Of a stretch of 64,000 nucleotides of DNA, positions 25,035-34,424 are shown in pieces. The DNA is from Flavobacterium undicola. Its GTDB lineage: Bacteria; Bacteroidota; Bacteroidia; Flavobacteriales; Flavobacteriaceae. The stretch is taken from the NCBI RefSeq assembly GCF_009909155.2, contig NZ_JAAAPM020000001.1, positions 1 to 64,000 on the forward strand. Direction: 5' to 3'. The first letter of the stretch is position 1, and every line of letters begins with the position of its first letter. A model generated the notes under the pieces. It was not told the origin of the DNA. It was given only the letters and a program-made list of their open reading frames with translations, and did no database searches. Both the position numbers and the translations under genes were made by a program.

Positions 25035-27560
25035 ATGAAAAAAGATTTATCATCCATAGTTTACACCCTGTTTTTTATAGCAGTCCTCACTTTTATTTAT
25101 CTAAGTATAATGCCGAGATGGACTTTTGACGACAACCAACCACTTTCCGAATTTTCGACAAAAAGAGCTTTAACGCATATAAAATTCATTAGTCAAAAAC
25201 CCCATTTTGTAAGTTCAGAAAACCACAATCAGACGGCAAATTATCTGCAACACCAACTAACTAAACTAGGTTTAAAAACCAACTTTCAGGAAGGATACAC
25301 CTTGACCGATTGGGGAAATCTAACCAAATCAAAAAATATAATCGCCCGAATAAAAGGAAACCAATCTGGAAAAGCATTAGTATTACTTTCGCATTATGAC
25401 AGCGCACCCCATTCGGCTTCACATGGGGCTGGCGATGACGCTTCCGGAATTGCAACCATCTTAGAAAGCGTTCGTGCTTTTTTATACAACAAAACGCCAC
25501 ATCAAAATGACATCATTATTTTATTTACCGATGCCGAAGAACTCGGACTCAATGGCGCGGCACTTTTTGTAACCCAACATCAATGGGCAAAAGAAGTGGG
25601 TCTAGTACTTAACTTTGAAGCACGCGGGACTTCGGGGCCCAGTTATATGTTGATGGAAACCAACAATGGAAATGCGGGAATGGTTAAAAATTTCGCTGCC
25701 GCAAATCCTACTTTCCCTGTGTCAAATTCGTTAATGTACAGCATTTACAAAATGTTACCTAACGACACCGATTTGACGGTATTTAGAAAACAAGGCAACA
25801 TTCAAGGCTTTAATTTTGCCTTTATCGACGGGCATTATAACTACCACACCGACCAGGACGACTACAATCATTTAGACCCTAATTCGGTAGCACATCAAGG
25901 TTCTTACCTAATGCCTTTGTTGCATTATTTCTCGAATGCCGATTTGAATACCACAAAATCAATTGATGATTATGTGTATTTTTCTATTCCTTTCAGTTTC
26001 ATCAGTTATCCTTTTAATTGGGTCGTTCCAATGGAAATTATTGCTTTTGCTCTTTTCCTATTCTTTATATTCTTAGGTATTGCCAAAAGAATATTAACTC
26101 CCCAAAAAATGCTTCAAGGATTCATTCCGCTATTAGGCTCGCTGTTTTCAGCAGGATTAATTACTTTTTTTGGTTGGAAATTATTATTGCAAATCTATCC
26201 GCAATACAATGATTTTTTAAATGGTTTCACTTATAATGGACATGCTTACATCGCTGCTTTCGTATTATTAAGCATTGCTATTTGCTTTGCCTTCTATCAC
26301 TTTTTTACGCCAAACAAAATTACTGCCAATCATTTTGTAGCTCCATTGTTGATTTGGCTGCTTATCAATACCGGCATTGCCTTTGGTTTACAAGGAGCCG
26401 GATTTTTAATTATTCCTGTTTATTTCGGAATCTTTATGTTCGGATTTTATATTCTTACCCAAAAATACAACCCTGTTTTAAACCTAATTTTTAGCATCCC
26501 GGCCTTATTAATCATTGCTCCTTTTATTCAAATGTTCCCAATAGGATTAGGATTGAAAATATTGTTCGGAAGCGCCATCCTAACCACCTTATGTTTCGGA
26601 TTACTGTTGCCTACCTTTGGCAATTACGTCCAAAAAGGAACTTGGTCTATTCTTTTCTTATTGGCTTCCATAGGCTTTTTTGCGAAAGCACATTCGGAAT
26701 CCGATTACGAAAAAGGAAAAGCAAAATCCAACAGTCTCGTCTATCTCTATGATGCCGATACAAACTCGGCACAATGGCTGACTTATGATAAAAATCTGGA
26801 TTCCTGGACAAAAAGTTATTTAGGTGAAAATCCAAATACTCCTAAAGGTCTTGAAGCTATTCCGCTTTTTAGTAAATACGATTCGCAATTTACATTTGCT
26901 GCCAAAGCACCTATAAAAAACATTCCGCAACCTACCATCGATTTCCTTACCGATAGTATTTCGGATAATCTGCGCTATTTGAAGATTCGCATTTCGCCAA
27001 ATCGAAAAGTGAATCGTTACGATATTTTTGCAAACGAAAAAATGGACATTTACAACATCAAGACCAATGGTGTGTCTCATTTAGAGCAAAACGGAAAAAT
27101 ATACAAAAGAGAGGGTAAAAGATTACTGAGCTATTATGTGGTCGATAACGAACCGCTTCTTTTAGAATTCAACATCAACGTTGCTACTGCGTTTGATATG
27201 AAACTATTAGAAAGTTCGTTTGATTTAATGCAAAATCCATTATTTCACATCAACAAAAGAGCCGACTGGATGATGCCAACCCCTTTTGTATTGAATGATG
27301 CCGTGGCGATTAAAAAAACCATCAAGCCAAGTCCTGGAATCATTCAGGCACCATCAGTAGTTGCCGAACCTACAGTTTACACAACTAAACCAATTCCAGC
27401 AAAGGCAGTTCCATATATGGAACCTAAAATGGTTAGTGAACCAACAATTATTCCCGAAGTAAATAGAGTTCCTAAACCCAATAAAAAAATTGTAAAATCT
27501 AAACCCAAAACCCGAACTCCCTTAAAACTTATTGATGCTCCTATTGATACCACAAGATAA
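25035..27560 (+). CDS. M28-family membrane metallopeptidase
   Basis: An 841-residue protein: one N-terminal membrane helix (8-27), a periplasmic M28 zinc-peptidase domain (about 45-305) and then about eight membrane helices (330-555) before a C-terminal beta-rich domain and a Pro/Val-rich tail. The zinc site is recognisable: LLSHYDSAP (His120), GAGDDASG (Asp135), DAEELG (Glu168/169), Glu195 in NFEARG and HTDQDD (His271). The arrangement resembles ER metallopeptidase ERMP1-like proteins of Bacteroidota, which are presumed aminopeptidases. The substrate is unknown. Confidence 0.88.
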   Translation: MKKDLSSIVYTLFFIAVLTFIYLSIMPRWTFDDNQPLSEFSTKRALTHIKFISQKPHFVSSENHNQTANYLQHQLTKLGLKTNFQEGYTLTDWGNLTKSKNIIARIKGNQSGKALVLLSHYDSAPHSASHGAGDDASGIATILESVRAFLYNKTPHQNDIIILFTDAEELGLNGAALFVTQHQWAKEVGLVLNFEARGTSGPSYMLMETNNGNAGMVKNFAAANPTFPVSNSLMYSIYKMLPNDTDLTVFRKQGNIQGFNFAFIDGHYNYHTDQDDYNHLDPNSVAHQGSYLMPLLHYFSNADLNTTKSIDDYVYFSIPFSFISYPFNWVVPMEIIAFALFLFFIFLGIAKRILTPQKMLQGFIPLLGSLFSAGLITFFGWKLLLQIYPQYNDFLNGFTYNGHAYIAAFVLLSIAICFAFYHFFTPNKITANHFVAPLLIWLLINTGIAFGLQGAGFLIIPVYFGIFMFGFYILTQKYNPVLNLIFSIPALLIIAPFIQMFPIGLGLKILFGSAILTTLCFGLLLPTFGNYVQKGTWSILFLLASIGFFAKAHSESDYEKGKAKSNSLVYLYDADTNSAQWLTYDKNLDSWTKSYLGENPNTPKGLEAIPLFSKYDSQFTFAAKAPIKNIPQPTIDFLTDSISDNLRYLKIRISPNRKVNRYDIFANEKMDIYNIKTNGVSHLEQNGKIYKREGKRLLSYYVVDNEPLLLEFNINVATAFDMKLLESSFDLMQNPLFHINKRADWMMPTPFVLNDAVAIKKTIKPSPGIIQAPSVVAEPTVYTTKPIPAKAVPYMEPKMVSEPTIIPEVNRVPKPNKKIVKSKPKTRTPLKLIDAPIDTTR

Positions 27561-27615
27561 ATAAAAGCTATTTCAAGCTTTTGTAACAGCAAAATCTTTT
27601 TTTAAATCAAAGAGA

Positions 27616-28278
27616 ATGACTTATCTTTCAAAATTAATTTTATTGATTATGAGAGATATAAATACTATTAATAAAAAAACAAAAGCGGCAGCTGTATTGA
27701 TCTTTGTTACCATTTTACTTTTAATAAGTAATTATTTCATTGGACTTAATTCTAAAAAAACCAACGAAAGCATCAAAGCTATTTACAACGATAGATTGAT
27801 GGTGAGTCATTATATTTTTCAGTATACCAATGCGATTCATCAAATAAAAATTCGTGCTATTCAAATCAATCCTAACGATTCTGAAAAACAAAATTTTGTT
27901 TCAAAACGTTTGCAAAGCATTCACCGCATTGATAAAAAATATCTGGCTACGGTTTTAACTTCTGAGGAGAAAAAGCAATTTAAAACTTTCCAAAATCAAT
28001 GTGCTGCTATTGGAACCATGAATCAAAACAAAGATTGGCAAAAACTAACGCAATGGAGTGATCAAAGCTTACAAACCCTGGAAGTATTAGCTCAAATTCA
28101 AATTGATGAAGGCAAAACAGAACTAACAACAGCCAACACCTTGCACAATGGAAACAAAATTTTCGCCCAATTTGAGATGGGATTGTTCATTATCTTAGGC
28201 TGTCTTTCGGCTTATTTATTGGTTTTAAAAAAGATGAAAATAAAGATAAAAATCCCTGAATCGCCTAGTCTGAATTAA
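27616..28278 (+). CDS. Membrane protein with a four-helix-bundle MCP-like sensor domain
   Basis: A 220-residue protein. One membrane helix near the N-terminus (AAAVLIFVTILLLISNYFIG), about 140 residues of helices outside the membrane and a second helix near the C-terminus (FIILGCLSAYLLVL). This is the layout of the 4HB_MCP ligand-binding domain of chemoreceptors, but no signalling domain follows. ATG 27616 has a purine-rich AAAGAGA in front; ATG 27649 is an alternative. It may be a free-standing sensor whose partner is elsewhere. Confidence 0.6.
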   Translation: MTYLSKLILLIMRDINTINKKTKAAAVLIFVTILLLISNYFIGLNSKKTNESIKAIYNDRLMVSHYIFQYTNAIHQIKIRAIQINPNDSEKQNFVSKRLQSIHRIDKKYLATVLTSEEKKQFKTFQNQCAAIGTMNQNKDWQKLTQWSDQSLQTLEVLAQIQIDEGKTELTTANTLHNGNKIFAQFEMGLFIILGCLSAYLLVLKKMKIKIKIPESPSLN

Positions 28279-28422
28279 AAATGGCGAAAGAAATAAGAAG
28301 AAAGAAAAACTGCTTTTAAATCATTTAACTTCTTCTTTTTTTTAGTACAAACAACTGGTTTTTAAGTGTTTTTAATTTGTCTTTTTTGTAACTTGTACAA
28401 ATTAACCTAACAATCTAAAATC

Positions 28423-28791
28423 ATGAAAAAATCTAAACTATTTATCTTTGGGATTTTATTATTAGCAGTATTAATGGTTTCATGCAATAAGAAGCGAAAC
28501 AATTTGATTAATTCATGGAAAACTACTGAGGTAGAAGCAAAAATGCCTCTCTCAGATTCTGCAAAAAATGAAATTTTAACCAAAGGAAAATTAACTTTTA
28601 CTAAAGACGGACATGTTAATGGATTCTTCCAAAGCGAAATAAACGATGGTACCTATGCATTGACAAAAAAAGGTAAAACTCTCGTAATTAAAGACGAAAA
28701 TGGCACTCCATACCCTTGTGGAAGCACTATTACAGAAGACAAACTGATATTAGACAGTAAAGAAATGAAAATTACCCTCACAAAAATGTAA
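28423..28791 (+). CDS. Lipocalin-like lipoprotein
   Basis: A 122-residue lipoprotein. The signal peptide ends at lipobox LMVSC (Cys21), followed by KKR. The mature part begins LINSWKTTEVEAKMP and has strand-rich segments (GKLTFTKDGHVNGFF, GTYALTKKGKTLVIK) typical of small lipocalin-like domains of Bacteroidota, which bind unknown ligands in the envelope. It is a single gene with a terminator at 28811-28840. Confidence 0.7.
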   Translation: MKKSKLFIFGILLLAVLMVSCNKKRNNLINSWKTTEVEAKMPLSDSAKNEILTKGKLTFTKDGHVNGFFQSEINDGTYALTKKGKTLVIKDENGTPYPCGSTITEDKLILDSKEMKITLTKM

Positions 28792-28810
28792 ATACATTAT
28801 ACCTCACTTC

Positions 28811-28840
28811 AAGCCACTCAAAAAATGAGTGGCTTTTTTT
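28811..28840 (+). terminator. Terminator of the lipocalin-like gene
   Basis: AAGCCACTCA (28811-28820) pairs with TGAGTGGCTT (28825-28834), followed by a run of T. It also marks the end of the convergent DUF2207 gene. Confidence 0.88.
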
Positions 28841-30762
28841 TACCAGCCACCTCCGCCTCCGCCGCCACCTCCGCCGCCAGAGGAGCCACCACCACCAGAA
28901 CCACTTCCTCCTGAAGATGCTTGAGTTGATGCAGAGGTTATCGAATTAGATAAATTAGAATAAAATGTATTTCCAAAACTAGAACTGTTAAAACTGCTGC
29001 CATAATACCAATTATTTTGATACGTCATTGAAGCCAACTTTAACATACTAGAAAATTTTTGTCCCCAAATTTCATCAACACCTAGTACAATTGCAAAAGG
29101 AAGAATTTTTTCAAACAATTCGGGAGTCATGTTAGGAGAATTAAAAAACTTTAATTGCTCACTTTCCGCAGCTCCAATGTACATTTTATAACCTTCAATT
29201 AGAGATTGGGTTTCTAACTTCTCTTTCGATGGTTTTTTAATAAGATAAGAATAAACAACCAATGCTATAAATGATAAAACTAAAAAAATAAAACAAATCA
29301 AATAATTACAATCTTCTTTAAGATCAAAATTAAAATCAACAGTTCCACTAAAAAAACAGAAAAGAATAAAAGGCATAAACCAAACAAAACGTGATGAAAC
29401 GGAATAACCTTTTACTAAAAAAGTAAAAACTACAAAGAAAAAAAGTAAGATAAAATACAACCACAATCCAATTACAGCGTTTTTAGGGCCACAAAAAAAC
29501 AATCCTAAACCATAAACTGCTGAAATAATTAACGCTGGTAATCCTAATTTAGACCTATTGTTTCCTTCATCTAAAAAATTATCATGTTGAAATTTTAAAT
29601 TACTTTTAAAATCATCTAAAATAAATTTCACCTTTTGATTGTACTTCTCTTCAATTTCAAAAAGATCACCTTCATCAAATAATTTATCCATCAAAACAGA
29701 TTCTTCTTTAGGCAAATAAACATCTGATTCTTTTAACTTTTCAAGCGCAAAAGTTTTTGTAGAAGATAGCCCAAAAAACTGTGAATCATCACGCTCAGTT
29801 ATTTTCAAATATCCTTTTATCGCAAGATTTACTATAGATGCTGTTATTAATCTATTACTAAAGCTACCTTCTTTCAAATAACCAAGAGAAGCAGGAGAAA
29901 GATTTTGCGGTGTATCAAATTGCGGATAAACAACAGGAGCTTGTGGATCAACACCATACTCAGACCATGCTTTATAAAAATACATCATCAATCCTATAAA
30001 AGCTAGAACTGAAAAAATTAAAATCCCATATTGTTTCAAAAAACCTGGAGGCGGTGGTGGTAAAATCACTCCTTTATTGAATCCAACTGCAATTGTAAGC
30101 CCTTCTTCAACATCTAAATTGTTAGCAGCCCAAATGATTTTATTATTCGAAATTTTCTCTGAAATACAATTTTGAGATTTTGAACCATACACTCCTGTAT
30201 AACAAGAATATTGGAGAATACTTGCTCCTGAAGGCAAACTTACGGTTGCCGAAATGGTATCAACAGCAAAATTCCAGGCATTTCCGTTAACATTCCAATA
30301 CAGCTCATCGTACTTATCAAAAAAACCAATTTGATTCTCGGTTTGATAGGTGATTTCGTATTCGTAAATACCCACAGGAAGAAATATGTCTTTGTTCCCA
30401 ATATAAATATTTTCATATCCATTTTCATTTTGAACATGATAATCTTCAGAAAGGCCATCTTTTTTTACAGCAATAATATCATATTTTACTCTAAAGTTCT
30501 TCCCATTTAAGTTTCGATTTTCCGGTAAAGAACGAAAAATACCTCTCTTGATTTTTCCCCCTTTTGCAATAACTTTAATTGTTTCGGTAACTCTGAGCGA
30601 TGCATTTTTACCTACAACAATATTAGATTTAAAAGAAAGAATCCGTTCTGATTGATTAATTACTAAAGAATCCTGATTTTCATGTAAAACAACAGATTCC
30701 TGGGATTGACCAAATGTAGCAATCCCAAAAAGACACCAAAAAAATAAAAAAAGATGTTTCAC
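28840..30762 (-). CDS. DUF2207 domain-containing membrane protein
   Basis: A 640-residue protein with signal peptide (MKHLFLFFWCLFGIATFGQS), an N-terminal extracytoplasmic DUF2207 beta domain (about 30-230), a membrane helix (YGILIFSVLAFIGLMMYFY), a soluble segment and three or four more helices around 410-510. The extreme C-terminus is a Ser/Gly tail with a run of eleven Gly before the final Trp. It starts four bases after lemA ends. LemA-DUF2207 pairs are widespread in bacteria, but their function is not settled; envelope quality control has been suggested. Confidence 0.88.
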   Translation of the reverse strand: MKHLFLFFWCLFGIATFGQSQESVVLHENQDSLVINQSERILSFKSNIVVGKNASLRVTETIKVIAKGGKIKRGIFRSLPENRNLNGKNFRVKYDIIAVKKDGLSEDYHVQNENGYENIYIGNKDIFLPVGIYEYEITYQTENQIGFFDKYDELYWNVNGNAWNFAVDTISATVSLPSGASILQYSCYTGVYGSKSQNCISEKISNNKIIWAANNLDVEEGLTIAVGFNKGVILPPPPPGFLKQYGILIFSVLAFIGLMMYFYKAWSEYGVDPQAPVVYPQFDTPQNLSPASLGYLKEGSFSNRLITASIVNLAIKGYLKITERDDSQFFGLSSTKTFALEKLKESDVYLPKEESVLMDKLFDEGDLFEIEEKYNQKVKFILDDFKSNLKFQHDNFLDEGNNRSKLGLPALIISAVYGLGLFFCGPKNAVIGLWLYFILLFFFVVFTFLVKGYSVSSRFVWFMPFILFCFFSGTVDFNFDLKEDCNYLICFIFLVLSFIALVVYSYLIKKPSKEKLETQSLIEGYKMYIGAAESEQLKFFNSPNMTPELFEKILPFAIVLGVDEIWGQKFSSMLKLASMTYQNNWYYGSSFNSSSFGNTFYSNLSNSITSASTQASSGGSGSGGGGSSGGGGGGGGGGGW

Positions 30763-30765
30763 AAC

Positions 30766-31320
30766 TTAAAATTTCACTTGTGGAACTTCTCTCTCACTGA
30801 CATTTGTCAATTCAAAAAATGGAGATTTAGCAAAATGAAATGCCCCAGCAATAATGTTGCTTGGGAAAGATTCCACTAAGGTATTGTTCTCACGAACGGT
30901 TCCGTTATAATACCTTCTGGCTTTTTCAATATCACCTTCCAAATTAGAAAGTTCCAATTGAAGTTGTTGGAAATTCGAATTGGCTTTCAAATCAGGATAT
31001 TGTTCAGCAACAGCATTTAAATTTAACATTGCCTGACTCAGATTTTTTTCTGCAACTTCCTTTTCTTCTACACTTTGTGCCCCCATTGCTTGCACTCTAG
31101 CTCGAGTCACGCTATCTAAAGTTTCGCGTTCATGTGTTGCATATCCCTTAACGGTTTCTATCAAATTAGGAATTAAATCATAACGTTTTTTCAACATAAC
31201 GTCAATACTACTCCATGCTTCCTGAACAAGGTTTTTTAATTTTACCAAATTGTTATAAATAGAGACGGCGTACAAAAGAAAGAGAACAACTATTGCTAAA
31301 AAAATAAATGCTATTGCCAT
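30766..31320 (-). CDS. lemA: LemA family protein
   Basis: A protein of 184 residues from my chosen start: an N-terminal membrane helix (AIAFIFLAIVVLFLLYAVSI) and a long helical bundle. Diagnostic segments are YNNLVKLKNLVQEAWSSIDV, LKKRYDLIPNLIETVKGYA and LNAVAEQYPDLKANSNFQQL. I use the ATG at 31320 because it begins directly with the membrane helix and gives the usual LemA length; an upstream ATG at 31362 would add 14 residues. It is the first gene of the lemA-DUF2207 operon. Confidence 0.93.
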   Translation of the reverse strand: MAIAFIFLAIVVLFLLYAVSIYNNLVKLKNLVQEAWSSIDVMLKKRYDLIPNLIETVKGYATHERETLDSVTRARVQAMGAQSVEEKEVAEKNLSQAMLNLNAVAEQYPDLKANSNFQQLQLELSNLEGDIEKARRYYNGTVRENNTLVESFPSNIIAGAFHFAKSPFFELTNVSEREVPQVKF

Positions 31321-31555
31321 AATTATGAATTTAAATAGTTCTAAAGATAAATATTTTTTCAAACTAGCGTTCGAATTTTATTACAAAAAACTTTTTTTAA
31401 TGTTATTAGCATCTTTTTTAAGATGATTATTCAATTCTCTTTAAGATAAATTCAAAAAAACAACTTAATTCTGTAACCTAAAAAAACAAGCTAGTGTTAC
31501 CATAAAAGTCAAATAATTATGTAGAAATTTGCAATCTGAATTAATTGAAGGCAAA

Positions 31556-32380
31556 ATGACACAAATAAGTATTTTAGGTTGCGGATGGCTGGGACTTCCT
31601 TTGGCGAAAGCGGTATTGAAAGAAGGTTTTCAAGTAAAAGGCTCTACTACATCGGCAGAAAAATTGGCAACTTTAGAAAGTTCTGGAATTCAAAGCTTTT
31701 TATTGGCTTTAGATTCTACTACTGTTCCTGATGTCTTTGCTGATTTTTTAGCAGCCAGCGAAACACTTATTATTGCAATTCCACCTAAACTAAGAGGAAA
31801 AAACAAGGATTACTCGGATGCTCACAATAATTCCTTTGTTAAAAAGATAGAAAATCTGCTTCCGTATATCCAAAAATCTTCAGTAGAAAATGTGTTGTTT
31901 ATCAGTTCCACTGCGGTGTATGGAGAAGCAAACGATGTGGTTGACGAAAATACCCTTCCCGTCCCTGTTACCGAAAGTGGCAAACAATTACTTGAAATTG
32001 AGCAATTATTATTAGCGAATACGCATTTCAAAACTACTATTTTGCGTTTTGGAGGTTTAATTGGTGAAGATCGAAATCCCGCCCGATTCTTAGCCGGAAA
32101 AGAAAATGTTGCTAATCCCGAAGCGCCAATTAACCTGATTGATCTTGAAGATTGCATTGGTATTATTCTGAAAATCTTGGCTACGAATATCTGGAACACG
32201 ACGCTAAATGCGGTGACTCCTTTTCATCCCAGCAGAGAAGTCTATTATACTGAAAAAGCAGTGGCCGAAAAACTAATTCCACCCAGCTTCAATCATGAAA
32301 ATCCTTCGATAGGAAAAACTATTTTAAGTGATTATCTGACAGAAAAACTAAACTATACTTTTACTAAAAACCCTTTATAA
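31556..32380 (+). CDS. NAD(P)-binding SDR-like protein (YeeZ type)
   Basis: A 274-residue extended-SDR protein. It begins MTQISILGCGWLGLPLAKAV, with the dinucleotide fingerprint GCGWLG. An SSTAVYGE segment corresponds to the SDR catalytic Ser/Tyr region, although the Tyr-x3-Lys is not standard. Members are predicted epimerases or dehydratases of nucleotide sugars; the reaction is unknown. ATG 31556 is used because the longer frame begins with TTG. The next gene starts after one base, so they form an operon. Confidence 0.85.
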   Translation: MTQISILGCGWLGLPLAKAVLKEGFQVKGSTTSAEKLATLESSGIQSFLLALDSTTVPDVFADFLAASETLIIAIPPKLRGKNKDYSDAHNNSFVKKIENLLPYIQKSSVENVLFISSTAVYGEANDVVDENTLPVPVTESGKQLLEIEQLLLANTHFKTTILRFGGLIGEDRNPARFLAGKENVANPEAPINLIDLEDCIGIILKILATNIWNTTLNAVTPFHPSREVYYTEKAVAEKLIPPSFNHENPSIGKTILSDYLTEKLNYTFTKNPL

Positions 32381-32381
32381 G

Positions 32382-33326
32382 GTGATTCATAAAATAAAAA
32401 ACAGCTTTTCGACTAAAATCAATGCTATTGGATTACCAATTTTAGCGCTGATTTGGGTTGGCTTTTTTTGGGGAACCACCTGGATTGCCTCTAAAGAAGG
32501 AGTGCGATACATCCCCGGAATTCAGATGGCAGCAATTCGCCAATTTATTGCCGGATTACTTTATATTCTTTTTTTCTTATTTACCAAAGCGCCTTGGCCT
32601 AAAGGCAAACAATGGAAAACCATCATCATTCTTGCCGTATTGAATTTTACGTTGAGTAATGGTTTGAGTACTGCCGGTGTAAAATACATCAGCAGCGGAC
32701 TGGGCGCAATTATTGCTGCTATTTTCCCTATTTGGGTGGTGATTATTTCTTTTTTTAGAGGTGAGCGAATTGCCAAATTAGCCGTAACAGGCACCCTAAT
32801 TAGTTTCGTAGGCATTTGTGTCATATTCTATGAACATCTGTGTGATTTCCTGATTGCTGATTTCAGACTGGGTATCATATTGTCGATTATAGCAACGATT
32901 ACCTGGGCTTTTGGAACACTTTATACAAAGAAAAAAGCAGCTTCTTTCAATCCTTATTTCAGTCTGGGATTGCAAATGTTTATTTCCAGCATATTACTAT
33001 TTGCCTATAATGGAGCTACCGGAATTTCGGTGAGCCTAAGCGAAATCCCAGCGAACACCTGGTATGCCATTGCTTACTTGGTTATTGTGGGTTCGCTGAT
33101 TACTTTTACTATTTTCATCTATTCTTTACAAAATCTTCCCCCTGAAGTAAGCAGTATTTATGCTTATATGAATCCAGTAGTTGCGGTTCTTTTAGGTGCT
33201 GCACTATTTGGAGAATCACTGAGTCTTTCTATTGCATTAGGTGGTTCGGTTACGCTGTTGGGACTTTATCTGGTTAATCAATCTCTCAGACAAAGTCGCA
33301 AAAAAACAAACATATTAATTAAGTAA
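32382..33326 (+). CDS. EamA/DMT-family transporter
   Basis: A 314-residue inner-membrane protein with ten predicted helices in two EamA repeats (about 15-150 and 165-300). Typical elements are WVGFFWGTTWIASKEGVRYI at the start of repeat one and PPEVSSIYAYMNPVVAVLLG in repeat two. Translation starts with GTG at 32382, one base after the SDR gene stop, implying coupling. The substrate is unknown, possibly an amino acid or metabolite. Confidence 0.9.
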   Translation: MIHKIKNSFSTKINAIGLPILALIWVGFFWGTTWIASKEGVRYIPGIQMAAIRQFIAGLLYILFFLFTKAPWPKGKQWKTIIILAVLNFTLSNGLSTAGVKYISSGLGAIIAAIFPIWVVIISFFRGERIAKLAVTGTLISFVGICVIFYEHLCDFLIADFRLGIILSIIATITWAFGTLYTKKKAASFNPYFSLGLQMFISSILLFAYNGATGISVSLSEIPANTWYAIAYLVIVGSLITFTIFIYSLQNLPPEVSSIYAYMNPVVAVLLGAALFGESLSLSIALGGSVTLLGLYLVNQSLRQSRKKTNILIK

Positions 33327-33354
33327 AGCTTCCAGATTTCCAAGACAGTTTTTG

Positions 33355-33362
33355 TACTTTTG
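33355..33362 (+). promoter_or_regulatory. Putative -7 box (TACTTTTG) of the SCO1-like gene
   Basis: TACTTTTG matches TAnnTTTG and ends only 12 bases before the ATG at 33375, which predicts a leader of about five bases. No clear -33 TTG is visible. Confidence 0.45.
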
Positions 33363-33374
33363 CAAAAAAAATTC

Positions 33375-34040
33375 ATGAAATCTGTTTTACATAAATACCG
33401 AATCTTCATTGGTATCTTTTTTATTTTTTCAGCAGTTACACTTTCTCTTTTTTATGGCGCTTTAAAACCTAAAAAAACACTTCCTATTTACAATCCTGCC
33501 GATGTAAATCCGGAATTAGTGGATAGCACCGTTCAATATATCAGTAAATACCATACTATAGCCGATTTTTCGTTTACCAATCAAAACGGAAAAACCATCA
33601 CCCAAAAAGATTACGAAGGAAAAATTTATGTTGCCGATTTCTTCTTTACTAGCTGTGGTTCTATTTGTCCAAAAATGACCACTAATTTAGTTGATGTTCA
33701 AAAAGCGATTCGCAACAATCCAAAGGTAATGTTACTGTCGCATACGGTTTTTCCGGAAGTTGACAGTGTTGCAGTCCTGAAAACCTATGCTATAAAACAT
33801 GGCGTTGACGACAGCAAATGGAATCTGGTTACCGGAGATAAAAAAGAAATTTATACGATGGCCAGAAAATCTTATTTGGCAGTAAAACTAGGCAAGCCCA
33901 GCGAATTATATGATATGGTTCACACTGAAAACTTTGTATTAGTAGATACTAAAAGAAGAGTTCGTGGTTTTTATGACGGCACTAAAAAAGAAGAAATTCA
34001 ACGACTCATAGAAGACATTAACTTCCTTTGTTCCGAATAA
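33375..34040 (+). CDS. SCO1/SenC-family copper/redox protein
   Basis: A 221-residue membrane-anchored thioredoxin-fold protein. The N-terminal helix (YRIFIGIFFIFSAVTLSLFY) anchors it to the inner membrane, facing the periplasm. The metal/redox motif C-x3-C is in TSCGSICPKM, and the distant His ligand is in MVHTENF. SCO proteins deliver copper to cytochrome c oxidase CuA or act as thiol reductases. TTG further upstream would add five residues, but ATG 33375 is preferred. It is the upstream neighbour of feoAB, separated by 144 bases with a promoter. Confidence 0.92.
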   Translation: MKSVLHKYRIFIGIFFIFSAVTLSLFYGALKPKKTLPIYNPADVNPELVDSTVQYISKYHTIADFSFTNQNGKTITQKDYEGKIYVADFFFTSCGSICPKMTTNLVDVQKAIRNNPKVMLLSHTVFPEVDSVAVLKTYAIKHGVDDSKWNLVTGDKKEIYTMARKSYLAVKLGKPSELYDMVHTENFVLVDTKRRVRGFYDGTKKEEIQRLIEDINFLCSE

Positions 34041-34115
34041 AAATACTATTCGAAAAGACAATAAAACAGAAATGTGTATTGTATGCTTTACTTAATTCTA
34101 ATTAAAACATAAAAC

Positions 34116-34157
34116 TGATAATTATCATTCGAGTTAGCAATATAATATGTATTTTTG
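34116..34157 (+). promoter_or_regulatory. feoAB promoter with palindromic operator
   Basis: TATTTTTG (34150-34157) is a full TAnnTTTG -7 box. A perfect 12-bp palindrome TGATAATTATCA (34116-34127) lies where the -33 region is expected. The sequence resembles a half of a Fur box (GATAAT-type repeats) and is a plausible iron-responsive operator, though the neighbouring regulator is of DtxR type. Confidence 0.5.
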
Positions 34158-34184
34158 CAATCTTAATTCAATCTAAATAAGACC

Positions 34185-34424
34185 TTGCGTACCACTATAA
34201 ATTCATTAAAAAAGAGCGAAAAAGCAATCATCAAAGATTTTGATATTGATATCATTCCTTTGAAGTTACTTGAAATGGGTTGCTTACCAGGAAATACGGT
34301 CGAATTACTTCAAATAGCTCCTTTTGGAGATCCATTGTACTTAGATGTAAATGGTTCTCATCTGGCCATTCGCGTAGAAACGGCTAGAGAAATTGAAGTT
34401 GAAATAATCAAAACGGAGTTTTAA
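34185..34424 (+). CDS. feoA: FeoA ferrous iron transport accessory protein
   Basis: A 79-residue SH3-fold cytosolic protein that supports FeoB. It reads INSLKKSEKAIIKDF, then KLLEMGCLPGNTVELLQIAP and HLAIRVETAREIEVE, the standard FeoA pattern. The only start compatible with the full domain is TTG at 34185, which is unusual but leaves 28 bases after the -7 box. The stop codon overlaps the feoB ATG by one base (TAATG). Confidence 0.93.
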   Translation: MRTTINSLKKSEKAIIKDFDIDIIPLKLLEMGCLPGNTVELLQIAPFGDPLYLDVNGSHLAIRVETAREIEVEIIKTEF